Assembly (NCBI RefSeq): GCF_030272615.1
Contig: NC_081409.1
Span: 244,401,924 to 244,465,923 of the forward strand
Direction: 5' to 3'
From: Cryptomeria japonica
Lineage: Eukaryota > Streptophyta > Pinopsida > Cupressales > Cupressaceae
DNA length: 64,000 nucleotides
Within the stretch, counting starts at the first letter, position 1. Each line of letters begins with the position of its first letter. This document shows, piece by piece, positions 47,482-57,939 of the stretch. The notes beneath the pieces are model-generated. The model did not search any database. It had not been told where the DNA came from and saw nothing but the letters and a program-made list of their open reading frames with translations. Both the position numbers and the translations under genes were made by a program.

Positions 47482-49739
47482 CCTAGTCCTGCGGAGTGAA
47501 AACCATTCGCTCATCCTGTTCATCAACATCCATAGTTTCTTCATGTTCTCCACATACCTGTGTTTGGACCAACTCTGTCATTTGATCTTTGGGTTCTTCA
47601 ACTAATATTTGAATAACCTATTCATATTGGGAGGTTGAAGGTGCCTGCCTTTGCATAAGATTATCCCTTCTTTTGTTAGCTATCATAGATATTGGCTCAT
47701 CATCTTGATCTGAATCTGATTCAAGATTATGGATCATCACTTGCTCATGATATGGAATGAAGGTTGATGTCGGTGTTTGAGAAGGAGGAACCTGTTGATC
47801 GGTATCTTGGACTTGTGGTGCACATTCTCTCAGAGAAATATCGATTGTCGACACAATAGGTGTGATTGAAGCTTGTGGTACTGCTAGTAACCCAGTTGTT
47901 ATCCCATGCTCTACCGTTGTTTTAAGGAGTTGAGACTCCTTCATCTTTGCATCCAATTGTTTCATCAATTATTTCTTTCTTATGGTGGGTGCAACAACCT
48001 CTGGATCTATGGGTATATTCTTTCTTAATTCAGACCTCATTCTTCTCACGTACTCCTTAGTGGGCTTTGATTGGGGATTACTTGTAGCTTTCCATTTCTT
48101 TTGGTCCTAGATGCACTGAGGCGGATCTTGAGACTCAACCATTTCCTCATCTTTTCAACCACCATCTTGGTAATGGTAGCAATGTCAACCTTTTCCTATT
48201 CCGACCATTTGATTGGAGAGAGGGGTAGTTTTTTTATCATGGTTTCATCATAGGTTGGGTCGAGTATCTGCCCATCATCCCTAAGCTCATTAGGAATATT
48301 TGTTTCCACCTTGAATTCCCTAATGTGGGGAACTGTCAACCTGAAGAACCCCCTTTTCCTGGCCTCAAAGTTGTCTTGCATGCCTGCCCAAATATCATCC
48401 AATGTAGGTAGGTGACCATCGTATGATATTGGCATCATAGCCTTGAGTTTTCCAAACAAAACATATCTTTTTCGAGCATAGTTAAACTCCTTGAGGCTTA
48501 GATCCTATAGCTCATGAGTAGCCATTTTAGCGGTCTGTATGTTATGGCATGTGTAATATTCAAGAGTAATTGGAAAAGTGACCCTAGTTTTATGCTTGAG
48601 GGTCAAAAGAGATTGAAGCCCTATGATATGCCTTGCATATTCAAGAATGATGATACGGTTGCTACAGTATCAAGGAAGAAGGGGTTTTCCTATAAACCCG
48701 CTTATGTGGATATAAGTGGAGCATTGATTCTGGAGAAACCATGTTCCCCATTCTTGTATCATTTCCATGGATTCAGGAGAGATCAGATATCCAACATCAC
48801 CTATTAGTCTGCAAATTACCACATAGATGAAAGCATCATTGATCCTCTTGAAATGGATTTTTTCTTGTTGGATGGGTAATTGAGTATAATACTCCCATAC
48901 TCTCTTCTTCCCAACTGCCTCTCCTAGTCGGCCAGTAGTGTTTAACCCAGGGTAGATGCTGCTCCTAGCCACCATCCAAATTATGTAGGAAGTCATGAAG
49001 AACTTCTTTGTCTCCAACACATTGCACATCTATTCATGAATGTTGTCAGACACAATCTACGCCCAATCAAAATACACCTTTCCTATGAGAATAGTGTGGA
49101 TATAATGGAGCATCTACCAATGGTAATGTTTACAATCCTTTTTGCCAAAGGCTCGGCTGAGCATAATGATTATGTCCATTGGTGCGTCTTTGAAGTTTTC
49201 TCTCAAAATGTCGTTGGTAGCCTTAAGCCCTAATTTTCTTGGTTCATCAAGCCATGCTTCATTTATATGGCGTTTGTTATCTGCAACATTCTTATTGAAT
49301 ATCTTGACTACCTCTTCCTCGGTGGTATGGAGGACCTTCTCGTACTAGGGAATGCCAAAAGTCATGGTGAGCATTTCGGCCGAGAGATCAACCACCACAT
49401 TTCCTTTTGTATCTTTGCATTTTTTGGTGTCTTTATCATAGTGTTGTGCTATGGAAAGAATGAGTTCTGTGGATTGCATTGCTTGGGGAAAGACCGTGGC
49501 TTCCACAAGCCCTGACCTCTTAATTCTTCTATATGGTGCTTGGAGGTTTGGTTGAGCCACTTCCTACTTGATTGCATCAAGTTCAATGTGTCTTGTCTCC
49601 GTATCTATAACCCATTGTATCTCACTCTCAAATTTAGAGACCAAGGTTTGACCTTGATACTGGTACTCATTGTGACCGTGTTCTTTTCAAGCTTGACCTC
49701 ACTTCTGGTCTTCTTCCTAGGGGTAGTTGATCTTTCCAT
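47482..49739 (-). pseudogene. ORF C, 5' part: unknown long protein
   Basis: From an ATG at 49739, a basic N-terminus (RSTTPRKKTRSEVK), a frameshift near 49650, then long stretches of one reading frame with scattered stops down to 47482. Visible blocks include ELILSIAQHYDKDTKK, DLSAEMLTMTFGIP, KKFFMTSYIIWMVARSS, YTQLPIQQEKIHFKR and MPISYDGHLPTLDDIW. The final 200 residues are Ser/Thr/Gln/Asp-rich and probably disordered. The frame enters the 19536-18028 segment in register through the CTAGG target site. Total length would exceed 1,200 residues. I recognise no domain, signal peptide or membrane span. Coding texture is strong, but at least six lesions make it a pseudogene. Host gene versus transposon frame cannot be decided here. 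Confidence 0.6.
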
Positions 49740-49784
49740 AAGATTGCTTCAATTTGCACAAGAGATTCACTTAAAAATAATAGA

Positions 49785-50240
49785 TTTTGGAATCCAGGGG
49801 TTCCAGGGTCTTAAGAAACCCTCATGCATGATTTTGAGATCTCGGGGTCCTGGAGCTTGGAGACTCAACAAAGGAGCTCACCTCAGAGTTCCAGAGTCCC
49901 TAAACTTCGGGTCAGTTTGGAAGGAGACCCATCACTTTAGGATCCCGGGGTTCCTAAATCTCGAAATGAACAAAGGGACTAGTGGGGTGGCTTCAAAATC
50001 TCAGGGTTCTGGAGTCTTGGGACATGCATTTAAGAACCGACTTTGAGATTTTGGGGACCTAGAGTTTCAAAGTGAACAAGGGATAGCTTAGGAATAACCT
50101 TCAGGACCTCGAGATCTCGGGGGTTCCAAAGTTGGGTGAGGGCACTATCTCGTAAAAGACTTCAGGATCCTGGGAACTCGAGGTTCCAGAGTTGGGGACA
50201 GGCCAAGGGATCGAGATCTCAGAGACCCGAGATCCCAGAC
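49785..50240. repeat. Degenerate repeat array upstream of ORF C
   Basis: Seven or eight loose copies of a unit of about 60 bp built on 'gatctcggggttcctggag' or 'aagtttcagaac' (for example at 49800, 49838, 49887, 49950, 49995, 50050, 50105 and 50165). It lies directly 5' of the proposed ORF C start, so it could hold promoter or leader repeats. Confidence 0.6.
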
Positions 50241-50515
50241 AGTTGGAGGATGAAAACTCCAATTGTCAAAAAAAGTTTGACTTATTGAAAAAAAGGAAAA
50301 CCCCTTAGCTACCAAACATGAAAACAAAGCACACCAAAAAGAAAAAAATACACACAAGGCAGGGAAAAGAAGAACTGACCCAAGAAAAGTAATGAAAGGA
50401 AAGGAAGTGTGACACAGGAGAAGCCGAAATGCCAAGAGGAGGAAGAAACTTGAAGGATGACAACGTGCAAATGATTGGGATATTATAAAATTATAAGTAG
50501 TAGTTGCAGAGGACA
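50241..50515. other. Spacer
   Basis: An A-rich stretch (50275-50460) with no coding frame that I trust. Confidence 0.4.
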
Positions 50516-50653
50516 GGCCCTTTAGGATATTTATGTTCTATTGCTACAAAGGTCATTTACCTAAACAACTATTACAATAGAGAAGAAAGAATCAACCATC
50601 AAAAGAAGGTTCATGATGAACTGGTCTGAAGAACATAAATATCTTCAAGGGCC
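50516..50653. repeat. Small foldback (MITE-like) element, 138 bp
   Basis: Terminal inverted repeats of 24 bp, 50516-50539 (starting GGCCCTTTAGG) and 50630-50653, match at 22 of 24 positions. The centre is unrelated sequence of about 90 bp. No target duplication is obvious. Confidence 0.6.
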
Positions 50654-50965
50654 CTCCACTAACGAAACAGAAAAGTGGGGAGAAAGTGAGGACCCCAGAC
50701 TAATAGGAGAGCAGAAAAATAAAGAATCCAGAAAAGATCGCCAAGTATATTTGGAATTGAATAATTTAATGAACTAAATGTGTATTTTAAAAATAAGCAC
50801 TTTAAAACAATCTTATAATGGAGTTAACCCAAATTGATATAGATGGCACAGCCGATTTTGATTCATTCTTATAAATTATCTTCTAAGACACTTTGAGAGG
50901 TATCAGGAACTAGTGTTTGGTTAGGAAGTACTTGATACATACATGAAGTTTACGAGTGTTCTTAC

Positions 50966-53025
50966 CGAAGGCCTTCTATCCATCCAGGAAATGGATCACT
51001 GTAGGTCCCTTCAATCACACTAGGTCTAACTATAGCCAACGGGATTTCTCCTCTGTTCTGGTCTAAAAACATTTCTCCCATTGCCTTGCTAAACACATAA
51101 ACATCATTCCATCCATATGTTCTTGCCCTGCACAGTTTATGAGGTAAAATATGTTTATTAAATTTTTGAGAATGTTTTTATCTACTTGTTTTCAGAACTA
51201 ACTTCTAGGCGCACATCTTTTAGGGATAAATTGGATCGTAGAATATGAACATTGAAAATATAATATAACAAATTAAGAGGAAGCGCAGGAATTCATTGCG
51301 TACCTTTCCAAAGCCATGTCTTTCATTGTTTGAGAAATGCCATCCTCATTTGTAGCTTTAGAGCTTTGGGGTTCTGACATTCTGGTTTGATGAAAATTCA
51401 GACTTATTTTGGCTAATTCAATTTCATTTAGAATGTTCAAAGCTGGAGCATCTTCTAGCCCTTTGAATGGTTTTTCTACTATCCTCCCTTCTCTTTGCCC
51501 ATTAACATATGCTACAGGTTAAGATAATAAAAGCAGTGTCATGTTCATAATGTAATAATTTGTTTTGCTTCCATTAATTACTAAGCTTACAGGTATAATT
51601 TATGATATAAATAGTAGTACCTGTTGATACATGCAGAAAGAGCTGTAGCTTTCTGCAACTTCTTCCAAACTCCATGAGCCGAGACGGTCCTCTTGTATTT
51701 GTCTCCAAAGCAACATCATACCTAAATGATAAATACACATGGCAGGTTTGTAATTAGATTTTATATTTCTCAGAGTTTGAGAATGGGTTTTGTTATTGCA
51801 TAGCGTTAAAAAATGTATTATATTCTGTTAAATCAAAGGCAAAAATAAATAAAAAACTGTCCAGTAAGACGGGCTCAGGTGCTAAAACCAAATGCACTTC
51901 AGTTCATCTAAAATTCATGTATTAGTCATGGTTTATTTAACCATATCTAAAAGTTATCCTGTAGATTGCCACATCCACAAACAATGAAATTTTATTGGTT
52001 TGTATATTATCACCCTTCTGATAGATTACTGAATGTGATGGGAAATGTCAATTAAAAATATAAAAAATTAAAATTGAAATAAATCATACACACTTCTTTC
52101 TAGATTGTAGGAAACTCATATTTCTGATGTTGTAGTTAATCTGAACAGTTTCCAGCAACAAAATTGATAATTTTATCAGTTAAAAGCTTTATGCAATGTT
52201 TAATTTATGATATAAACAATTTTTGAACAAATAATATTCAAAATTTACTTCGAATATGGCCGCTTTTGTTTCGTCCGTGCCTCAGACACGGCGAAGCTCG
52301 CCACGATGAAGCTGTGTGCACCGTTGACAGCCGGTTGTGCGCGTGCATTTCTGTATCTTCTTTCCTTACGCATTTAGCTCGATCTTCTCGAAACAAAAAT
52401 GTAAACATCTTAACATATGATATTTATTGCAGGTCAGAGATTAATAACTTACCTGGCATCAAATGAAGTGACAGCTGCAGAGTTCAAAATTATTTCTACA
52501 GAGTTAAAATGATCTGCTCTTTCTTATCTTCTAAAGATACTTTGAATAGAATTAATCCAAAGTTCAGCTATATTCTGTATATTTTATCATTTAGATCCAA
52601 ACCCAGTTGGTATAAACAAAAGACAATGCATTCTAATTCTACAAAATCTTGATATCACAAACAAATAGTTACCAGATAAAACATAGTTGATCTCATTTTA
52701 AAAAACCATAAGTTTGAATACCTTTTGCAAGGAAGCCTGTTGCACCAGTGACTAGAATGTTTTTGGCCTCAAGAAAATCAACTATACCCAGGCCCTTGTA
52801 CAATGAATGCTCTTTCACTGATCCATTTCCTTTTTTGATAGCTACATGGGAATTTGCAGCTCTAATTGCAAGGAAGCTCACTGAATTTCTTCTTGGCTGA
52901 TATAAACGTAGAGAATGCCTAGAAAAGTGAGTGCCATGCTTGGAAAGCTTATGCTCCAAACAGGGCTTCTTAGAAGAAGAATTCAAAGAAGGATAGTCTT
53001 TACACAGCACCTTCAAAGCTTCCAT
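50966..53025 (-). pseudogene. MS2: Fatty acyl-CoA reductase, MS2/FAR2-like, five exons, incomplete
   Basis: Exons: 53025-52722, 52495-52453, 51721-51621, 51511-51304 and 51127-50966. All have GT-AG borders and compatible phases, and none contains a stop. Exon 1 starts at MEALKVLCK with a plastid-transit-like, Ser/Arg-rich N-terminus of about 75 residues, then GLGIVDFLEAKNILVTGATGFLAK, the Rossmann NADPH site (GATGFLA). Exon 2 gives IILNSAAVTSFDAR; exon 3 [11 protein letters not shown]...LFLHVST; exon 4 AYVNGQREGRIVEKPF; exon 5 TYGWNDVYVFSKAMGE with the active-site YVFSK, then PSVIEGTYSDPFPGW. Family members reduce plastid acyl-ACP/CoA to fatty alcohol, in MS2 for pollen-wall sporopollenin. 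About 80 residues normally found after FLAK are absent (intron 1 is only 226 bp), and exons after 50966 are not found, so it is probably non-functional. Confidence 0.85.
52264..52398. repeat. GC-rich foldback insertion in intron 2 of the reductase gene
   Basis: TTTTGTTTCG (52264-52273) and its reverse complement (52389-52398) bracket about 115 bp that is far more GC-rich than the rest of the intron. It includes a small internal hairpin ccgtg/cacgg. It looks like a small mobile insertion. Confidence 0.4.
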
Positions 53026-53065
53026 TTTGATTACTACTGTCATATGTAATCGAGACAAAGGATTA

Positions 53066-53085
53066 AGAATATATATAAGATTTTC
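53066..53085 (-). promoter_or_regulatory. TATA box of the reductase gene
   Basis: The minus strand reads cttatatatattc about 45-60 bases before the proposed start codon at 53025. It would place transcription start near 53040, leaving a very short leader and supporting MEALK as the start rather than the upstream Met at 53145. Confidence 0.5.
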
Positions 53086-53499
53086 TAGTAAGCTGGAGTG
53101 TGAAAACTGGGCTCCTGGAGTATTTAATGTCTCAACTATTCTCAACTATAAAGAGAAGGTGGTGTAATGAGTTTATTAAGCCTGGTCAGATTACAACATG
53201 GGTACCTTAAAAATTGCAAGTATTTTGTTGTGATGCAATTAATTGGTGTCGTAGATCTTACTTTTCTAGGAATAAATTTCCACATGTTTTGGGTTAAAGA
53301 AATAAATGATGTGAAACCCCACCACACACAGCCCCACACGGCTGGTTTGGGGTGAAATAGTCATGAATTGTCTATATAATTGTTGAATAATATTATTCGA
53401 GTTATTTATATTTAGAAATAGAAATGGATTCTTTTATGGTTTGTGGGTTTAAGATGGGATTTGGCTATGCCAGCACCAAAATAGATATTGACAAGAGTG
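53086..53499. other. Upstream region of the reductase gene
   Basis: AT-rich with no other gene. The plus-strand frames here are short and unsupported. Confidence 0.5.
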
Positions 53500-53579
53500 T
53501 TATTTGCATTTAATAATAAAATTAAAAATCAATATACAATTGTATGCCGATTTTTAATTTAATTATTAAATGCAAATAA
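53500..53579. repeat. Near-perfect hairpin, 80 bp
   Basis: Arms 53500-53530 and 53549-53579 (31 bp each) pair with one mismatch. The 18-base loop itself contains the palindrome atacaattgtat. It could be a MITE remnant or a foldback RNA precursor. Confidence 0.85.
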
Positions 53580-54493
53580 TAGTCTGTCAGGAATGTGAAG
53601 CCCAACGGTCACATGACCATTCACCTTCTCCCAACTCTTGGTTTCACAACTGAATGTGATTGTAAAAATAGTTGTGTGCAATCCATGTATGTAACTTTAT
53701 TGGTAACGAATGATAAAGAGTTTCCCTTGAGAGTGGGCGTAGTCTTTATGATGAACTACTATAAATTTTTGTCTCGTGTCCTTGTTGTATTATTTTCTTT
53801 CTTTGTTTTGTGTTGATTAATTGTTTTTCTTGCTCATTTAAATTAACAATATCTATGTAGAAAACAAAGAGATACAAATTTTAATTGATCCTTAACATAA
53901 AATATTCTAAAAATATAACATTATTTTAAATCTTATTTCTAAATACAATATCTTTTCTTTTATAAATTTTGTTACTTTATACATAAGCACATCAGTTTAA
54001 GAAACCCTTCTCTACAGAGTAGTCTACCAAAAATTGTCTACTTCCACAATGATATCCCATTAAGTAATAATGTGTTAATGGAGAAAATGTACATTATGAT
54101 AATATAAGTGAAGTATTTTTAACTTTACTAATGATGTATAACAAATCATAACATTTCTTTCAAATCTAACGAATAGAATAACATAAGAGGAATATGTGTT
54201 TTTAGAACATATCGTATCCATACAAAATTTGTATGATTGGGAAGAGGGGCCTATAATAATGGGGGATTCCAATACATGTCATAGTAGGTGGATAAAACGA
54301 GCTCTATAGTGATGCACTAAAAATATCACGTCGATACTTATCCCCAAAAAACATTCTTCTAAATTTCAAAAAGCAACCAATTTATGTGATACCACATAAG
54401 TACACTAATAAAGGTGACTTGGTGCACACCTATTGATCTTACTTTTTGGGGGGACCATTTTGGACACATTCACAAAAAAAACATGTATAGATA
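53580..54493. other. AT-rich spacer
   Basis: No coding frame, RNA gene or transposon end recognised. Confidence 0.5.
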
Positions 54494-54550
54494 TGTGTGT
54501 GTGTGTGTGTGTGCCCACACACACACACACACATATATATATTGTGCGTA

Positions 54551-54586
<36 letters not shown>

Positions 54587-54610
54587 CAGATATATGTATT
54601 TGTATGTATG
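54494..54610. repeat. Compound microsatellite with (TG)n/(CA)n hairpin
   Basis: (TG)10 at 54494-54513, then two C, then (CA)9 at 54516-54533: a perfect stem of about 18 bp with a 2-base loop. This is followed by (TA)n, (CATA)n at about 54552-54583, and (TATG)n. All frames through here are artefacts of the repeat. Confidence 0.95.
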
Positions 54611-57594
54611 TACACACACATATTCTAAATCATATCGAAAAGATACTAAACTAATAGATGAATAATAACTAAGATATATGTATGAAGCATAGACCAAGGC
54701 CTGCACATTTTGATATAAAGTCATAAATAGAAGTTTTTCTTGGTTCTATACTTGTGTGTTATGATGAATGATTGTTTCTTTTGTTGATAATGATGTATGG
54801 GTGATTTCTCTTATTATGTCCTCTGGAGTATAAACTAACTACATAAGATATCTTTGTGGTAAAGATCTCTTAACTATACAACCCCATTTCTCTTCCTAAC
54901 AACATGCTTTTGATCAAAAGTGGTTTGTTGTCATCCTTATTGGTGGAGGGCTTATACCTCTTAGTAATGTGAGCTATAGTGAAGGTTATCCCTTATGTTC
55001 CAAGGTTGGTTGGAGTGTCATGGGGTGGATTGTAGGTAGTTGTCTCCCTCATCCCACTTCTTTTCTTGGATATAGGTTTTTATTCTAAGTAGTTATGGCA
55101 CTCCTTAGTTTTCCCATCATGTGTAGGTCTTCCTTGGTGTTGTGGATATCATCAAGTGTGTTGAGGTGTGGATTTGAGGTGAATGGTTCTCTTATCTTAC
55201 ACTTGTGTTGTTTTTGTAAAAGAACATGACAAAGTGTTGAGTATTAGATTATTGTTGGAGTGTCATTCAACTATCTAATCGATTCAGCATGGCGACTTCA
55301 TCACATGATGGTTAGTCTTCTACTTTTTTCACATTTCTTGAAGCAATAGTGATGTTGTCTCATGTGCATATGTTATTGTTGTGTTGGTTGTATTGAATCC
55401 ATTCTTGTGTGGTCCTTTCAAAAAAATCTTTTCTTGGCTAACGTCCTAGATGAGTGGCTTAGGAAATTATACCCCACAAATGTCTAAGGTAGAAAAAGGT
55501 GTATACATTCCCTTTTGAATTCAAAAATAATATATAACTCATATTTGCATAGAAATAATCTCACATTATTTACTTAGCCAATATTAAATTAATTTTAATA
55601 TCCAAGGCAACAACTCCTTTTACCAAATATAGAACTACAGTAGCTTGATCTCTAGCATAAACACTTTAAACTAGCACACCTAATACCTTTGTAGCAAAAT
55701 TTAATGTCTAGGTTCTATAATAGGAATTGCATAGTCCCTCTATATAAATATGCATTTTTTCTATACTTTCAAACATAGTCTTCTAAAGTAGTTTCTTATA
55801 GTAGTTCAAAAATATCCCAATGGACTCTTTCTTTTAGGTCCAAAATAACTCCCTAATCATTTCTCAACACTATTAATGATAATAGAAATAAATAGAAGTC
55901 AAAAATTAATACAAAGGTCTTGTGATAAATAAAATATAGTTCCTAAAGAAAAAATTACCAAAATGCCTAAAGTAGGAAAATACATAGTCCTCTTGAAGTA
56001 GTTTCTATAATAGTCAAATAAAACATTCTTATAACAATGTAAATTAATTCTCCAACAACTTGTGAGAGGCTTAGAGAAACCTATAAATAATTAGTAATAT
56101 GGATGCTAGTTTGAAATTCATAAATATATCTGCATTCTTTCCGCCAAACCTATTTTAAAAAATAGTAGTTGACATGACGACTACAATTCAAGAAAAACGC
56201 CAAAATTGAAGAAAATCGAAACTCTAAACTTGGAAATATTTTTTAATGATGCATGATTGCTTGTGGAATTGGATACTTTACATCAGTCATGCTAGGTAAG
56301 AATGTTTTGATCATTGACTCACAAAATGAAGTTGAGTGGCTAAATCACCCTTCTAGAAAGTAGACAATTTGCAACATGCTCCAAATTTGTCATAGGTATC
56401 ATACATTTTTTCTATGTTCTCCTTTTCTAGCATTTAGCTAAGACAAATCCTATATTCCTCATCCAAGTTTTTCCACCAATCTTTTTTTCACTTGTGTACC
56501 TTGAGATCCAACATATCTCAACCTCCTCCATTGAATACATTTCCACTTCTATCTTTCTCTTTTGGGTTTCAACTCACCACAAAGCATCCACCACCACCAA
56601 AATCATTTTTTCTCCTCTTTTTTTTTGGAATTTATTTCTTTTTCCATCCACCTCCACGCATTCTTTCCTATTCTCTTGTCACTACCACATCTACACTCAA
56701 ATCATTGCAACAAACATTATTAAAACCAAACTCTATAATTAGATCCTTCTCCTTTTCATCCAAATTTCTTACACACAAATCAATGCTATTCATAATATAG
56801 AAATAAACAAAATCATCATTTTTACTCATACTCTCCTACTCTTACCTATCTACCTATACATAAATCATCATTAACAATATAACAAGCAAAGAATTTCAAC
56901 ACTATATCTTCTTCTTTTTTCTATACTAACCACTTTTTCATCGCTAACTTCTTTGATATTCTTATATTTTACACTAACCTTCATCATATTCATCCTTCAA
57001 AGGACCAACCAATGTAATAACAATACTCTTCTTTGCTTCTACACCTTAACCTTCTTCACTATCTTATGTTACATTCTCCTCTTACATCATCATTCCCTTT
57101 TACTGATTATTTAACACCTTCTAAAATACTTACCACTTCAATAACCTCTTTTTCTTCTTCTTCATTCTCTTGCACGAGGATCCCTTTTTCAATGTCATTT
57201 ACATGACGTTATGCTTCATCTCTTTCTTTACGTGTACACAAATCAATGCTAGACTCCCATATTCCTTTCTTTTTGTGTAATATTACACATCTCTTCCATC
57301 AACTCTTTAGGTTTATCTAACCATTCTCCTCCTAGCAACCTATTTGTAAAGATTTCTTCTCCTCTAACATTCTTCATTCTGATGATGCATCACCTAATAT
57401 CATTAACTTCAATATACGTCTATTGTTTACAACATTATGTGAATTTAATTACAAAATCTGAACATTAAATGTTATGCCTATATACCAAATTAGGATACAT
57501 TGAATATACAACTACCATCCTGCATTAAACATGAGTAGTTGTATTATTTAATTCATACCCAACAGTTTTGGAACATGATGTACCTATTTCATTG
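54611..57594. other. AT-rich spacer, no gene recognised
   Basis: I see no conserved protein motif, RNA gene or LTR. Pyrimidine-rich stretches (56480-57180) give spurious Ser/Pro/Thr frames. Confidence 0.5.
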
Positions 57595-57606
57595 ATTGGT
57601 CTCCTC

Positions 57607-57813
57607 TTTTTTTTTTTTTTTTTACCTACGAGCACGACAGCCCAGCAAGGGCATGTAGTCCGCAAGCTGCCAACCCATTCCGCCAAATTCCTCTGGGGCA
57701 CGATCCCGGCATCATCCCTTTTGATGTTGGAGCCTTGCACTCAACAAGACTTGATCCCTGGTGGGCTCATTTGAAGCCATTCAACTTCACGAGTAGACCA
57801 AGAACCCATCGAC
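57607..57813 (-). mobile_element. Probable tRNA-derived SINE, 207 bp
   Basis: On the minus strand it begins near 57813, has an A-box-like TGGTCTACTCG (57800-57790) and, 44 bases on, GATCAAGTC (57756-57748), which fits the B-box consensus GWTCRANNC. It ends in a run of 17 A (57623-57607). ATTGGTCTCCTC (57595-57606) and ATTAGTCTCCTT (57814-57825) flank it and match at 10 of 12 positions, a plausible target duplication. The body is more GC-rich than the surroundings. The family is not identified. Confidence 0.6.
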
Positions 57814-57904
57814 ATTAGTCTCCTTATTCGAAATCAACGATCCATCGCAAATAAACGATCCACGTTTTCTAATGGACGTGCAAGACGATTGAGGTGTTAA
57901 TGAT

Positions 57905-57939
57905 CGTGCATCGTGCATCGTGCATCGTGCATCGTGCAT
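57905..57939. repeat. Five tandem copies of a 7-bp unit
   Basis: CGTGCAT repeated five times without a mismatch, in a locally GC-richer stretch next to the SINE. Confidence 0.95.

Noticed and set aside
53025-53145. Upstream Met (53145) as the start of the reductase
   Set aside because: The TATA box at 53066-53085 would lie inside the coding region, and MEALK at 53025 resembles the usual start of MS2-type proteins.
54405-54724. Several Tyr/Cys/Val- and His/Thr-rich frames
   Set aside because: Translations of the (TG)n/(CA)n/(CATA)n microsatellite.
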